Source: an uncultured Bacilli bacterium | GTDB taxonomy: Bacteria > Bacillota_I > Bacilli_A > RF39 > UBA660 | Direction: 5' to 3' | NCBI GenBank assembly: GCA_944358225.1 | Contig: CALVQP010000033.1 | Location: forward strand, 1-13,976 | Length of the DNA stretch: 13,976 nucleotides | Shown here: positions 13,557-13,976 of the stretch, in pieces | Layout of the letters: every line of letters begins with the position of its first letter | Numbering within the stretch: the stretch's first letter is position 1 | The notes under the pieces: generated by a model | Seen by the model: the letters and a program-made list of their open reading frames with translations, nothing else | What the model was told of the DNA's origin: nothing | The model's database searches: none | Program-made: the position numbers and the translations under genes

Positions 13557-13576
13557 CCTTAATCCCCCTTAGCATA

Positions 13577-13605
13577 ATTATACGATTTTAATACATCATC
13601 GCCAA
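13577..13605 (-). promoter_or_regulatory. Promoter of the 210-aa protein gene
   Basis: TTGGCG at 13600-13605, a 17-bp spacer and a perfect TATAAT at 13577-13582 on the minus strand. The -35 overlaps the end of the orphan reading frame upstream. Confidence 0.65.
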
Positions 13606-13748
13606 TCATTTTTAAACATTTGTTTGTGTTTTGAAAGAACTCTTCTGCTTAAACTTTTTTTAACTTGTTCCATTATTACTTTGTGGCGTTTCGCTAACTT
13701 CGTCTTATAACCGGACAGTTTTTGAAATAATATAAAATGACCTAGAGA
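13596..13748 (-). pseudogene. Orphan 3' gene fragment next to the IS end
   Basis: An open stretch of 50 codons plus TGA stop (13596-13598) has no good start: the only internal ATG (13671-13673) lacks a ribosome site. The encoded peptide is basic and looks protein-like (FQKLSGYKTKLAKRH, then MEQVKKSLSRRVL, ending KNDWR). Its upstream end meets the likely IS boundary near 13745, and its codons are less AT-rich than the surroundings. The simplest reading is the C-terminal remnant of a gene cut by the insertion. A chance open frame cannot be excluded. I do not recognise the protein. Confidence 0.35.
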
Positions 13749-13782
13749 CTATCTAAATCATTTTGTCTGTTAAAATTGAAAT

Positions 13783-13836
13783 AAACAACCTTTTTTGCTA
13801 TTCTTATTATAATCAGAAAAAGAATAGAGGTTGTTT
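13783..13836 (+). promoter_or_regulatory. Hairpin that can hide the transposase ribosome site
   Basis: AAACAACC (13783-13790) pairs with GGTTGTTT (13829-13836) and CTATTCTT (13798-13805) pairs with AAGAATAG (13820-13827). The AGAGG Shine-Dalgarno (13826-13830) is in the 3' strand. A TATAAT (13808-13813) sits in the loop, so a transcript started there would lack the 5' arms, whereas read-through RNA would fold and hide the ribosome site. The pairing is seen; the role is inferred by analogy with IS10/IS50-type protection. Confidence 0.6.
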
Positions 13837-13976
13837 ATGAATAAAGTATATAATACTCAAGAACAAATCGCAAGTAAATTGAAAGAATTTTTATTAATTA
13901 GTAATCCTGATATCAGAAAAACACAACTCAAAATCATTCCTTATGTTTCTATTGGTATGATTTTATCTGAATCTTC
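13837..13976 (+). CDS. Transposase, N-terminal 46 residues only
   Basis: The gene starts with ATG 6 nt after AGAGG and runs off the right edge after 46 codons. The segment (MNKVYNTQEQI, then KLKEFLL, DIRKTQLKIIP, and IGMILSES) matches my recollection of the N-terminus of a DDE transposase group common in gut Firmicutes, with a helical DNA-binding region at this point. The catalytic Asp/Asp/Glu residues lie beyond the window, so the family (IS4-like or other) cannot be fixed and it is unknown whether the gene is intact. Confidence 0.6.
   Translation, partial: MNKVYNTQEQIASKLKEFLLISNPDIRKTQLKIIPYVSIGMILSES

Larger units (their letters stand above)
13745..13976 (+). mobile_element. Left end of an insertion sequence, truncated by the window
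   Basis: A plus-strand transposase gene, opposite in strand to every other gene here, begins at 13837. The element's end probably lies near 13745 (GAGACTATCTAAAT), chosen because it resembles IS terminal repeats and because the orphan frame stops there. The other end, the target duplication and the family are outside the window, so the exact boundary is a guess. Confidence 0.5.

Overview
The window is AT-rich DNA from a low-GC Firmicutes-type bacterium, most likely an uncultured gut Bacilli or Tenericutes-like lineage. The grounds are base composition, Gram-positive Shine-Dalgarno sites, Bacillus-like Ffh and omega-subunit sequences, a T-box leader and T-rich intrinsic terminators. TGA is used as a stop (for example at 8754-8756) and Trp is TGG, so the code is the standard bacterial one, not the mollicute code. 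A truncated CotD-like coat protein at the left edge hints at sporulation genes.

All convincing genes are on the minus strand except a partial insertion-sequence transposase at the right edge. Read in transcription order from the right: an IS end (from about 13745) abuts a short orphan reading frame and an unknown 210-aa protein (12924-13556). Next come a small pilin-like protein (12501-12872), an HD-domain protein and a PF06541-type membrane protein in one operon (12451-11218), and a membrane-embedded XRE regulator (9525-11075) whose promoter carries twin palindromes. After these lie a six-helix membrane protein (8754-9434), RNA polymerase omega (rpoZ, 8442-8645), a 486-aa envelope protein (6881-8341) with a pilin-like module, and a SPOR-domain membrane protein with an unknown partner (6786-5800).

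The left third is a translation and secretion operon: a proline-responsive T-box, proS (archaeal/eukaryotic-type ProRS), an unknown 369-aa protein, a secreted or anchored transglutaminase-like protein, ffh, and an unknown 100-aa protein, followed by the CotD-like gene. The genes lie 4-22 nt apart, so one T-box-controlled transcript probably covers proS through ffh and beyond; ffh may also have its own promoter.

Points that deserve attention: the twin operators 21 bp apart over the XRE promoter; a shared pilin-like globular module in two otherwise different proteins; hairpins over the Shine-Dalgarno sites of both edge genes, arranged as if to block translation of read-through transcripts; stop codons placed inside terminator hairpins; and a recurrent G-run Shine-Dalgarno sequence. 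I see no complete, clearly new multi-gene system. Several start sites were moved from the longest open frame to internal starts on the basis of Shine-Dalgarno position.
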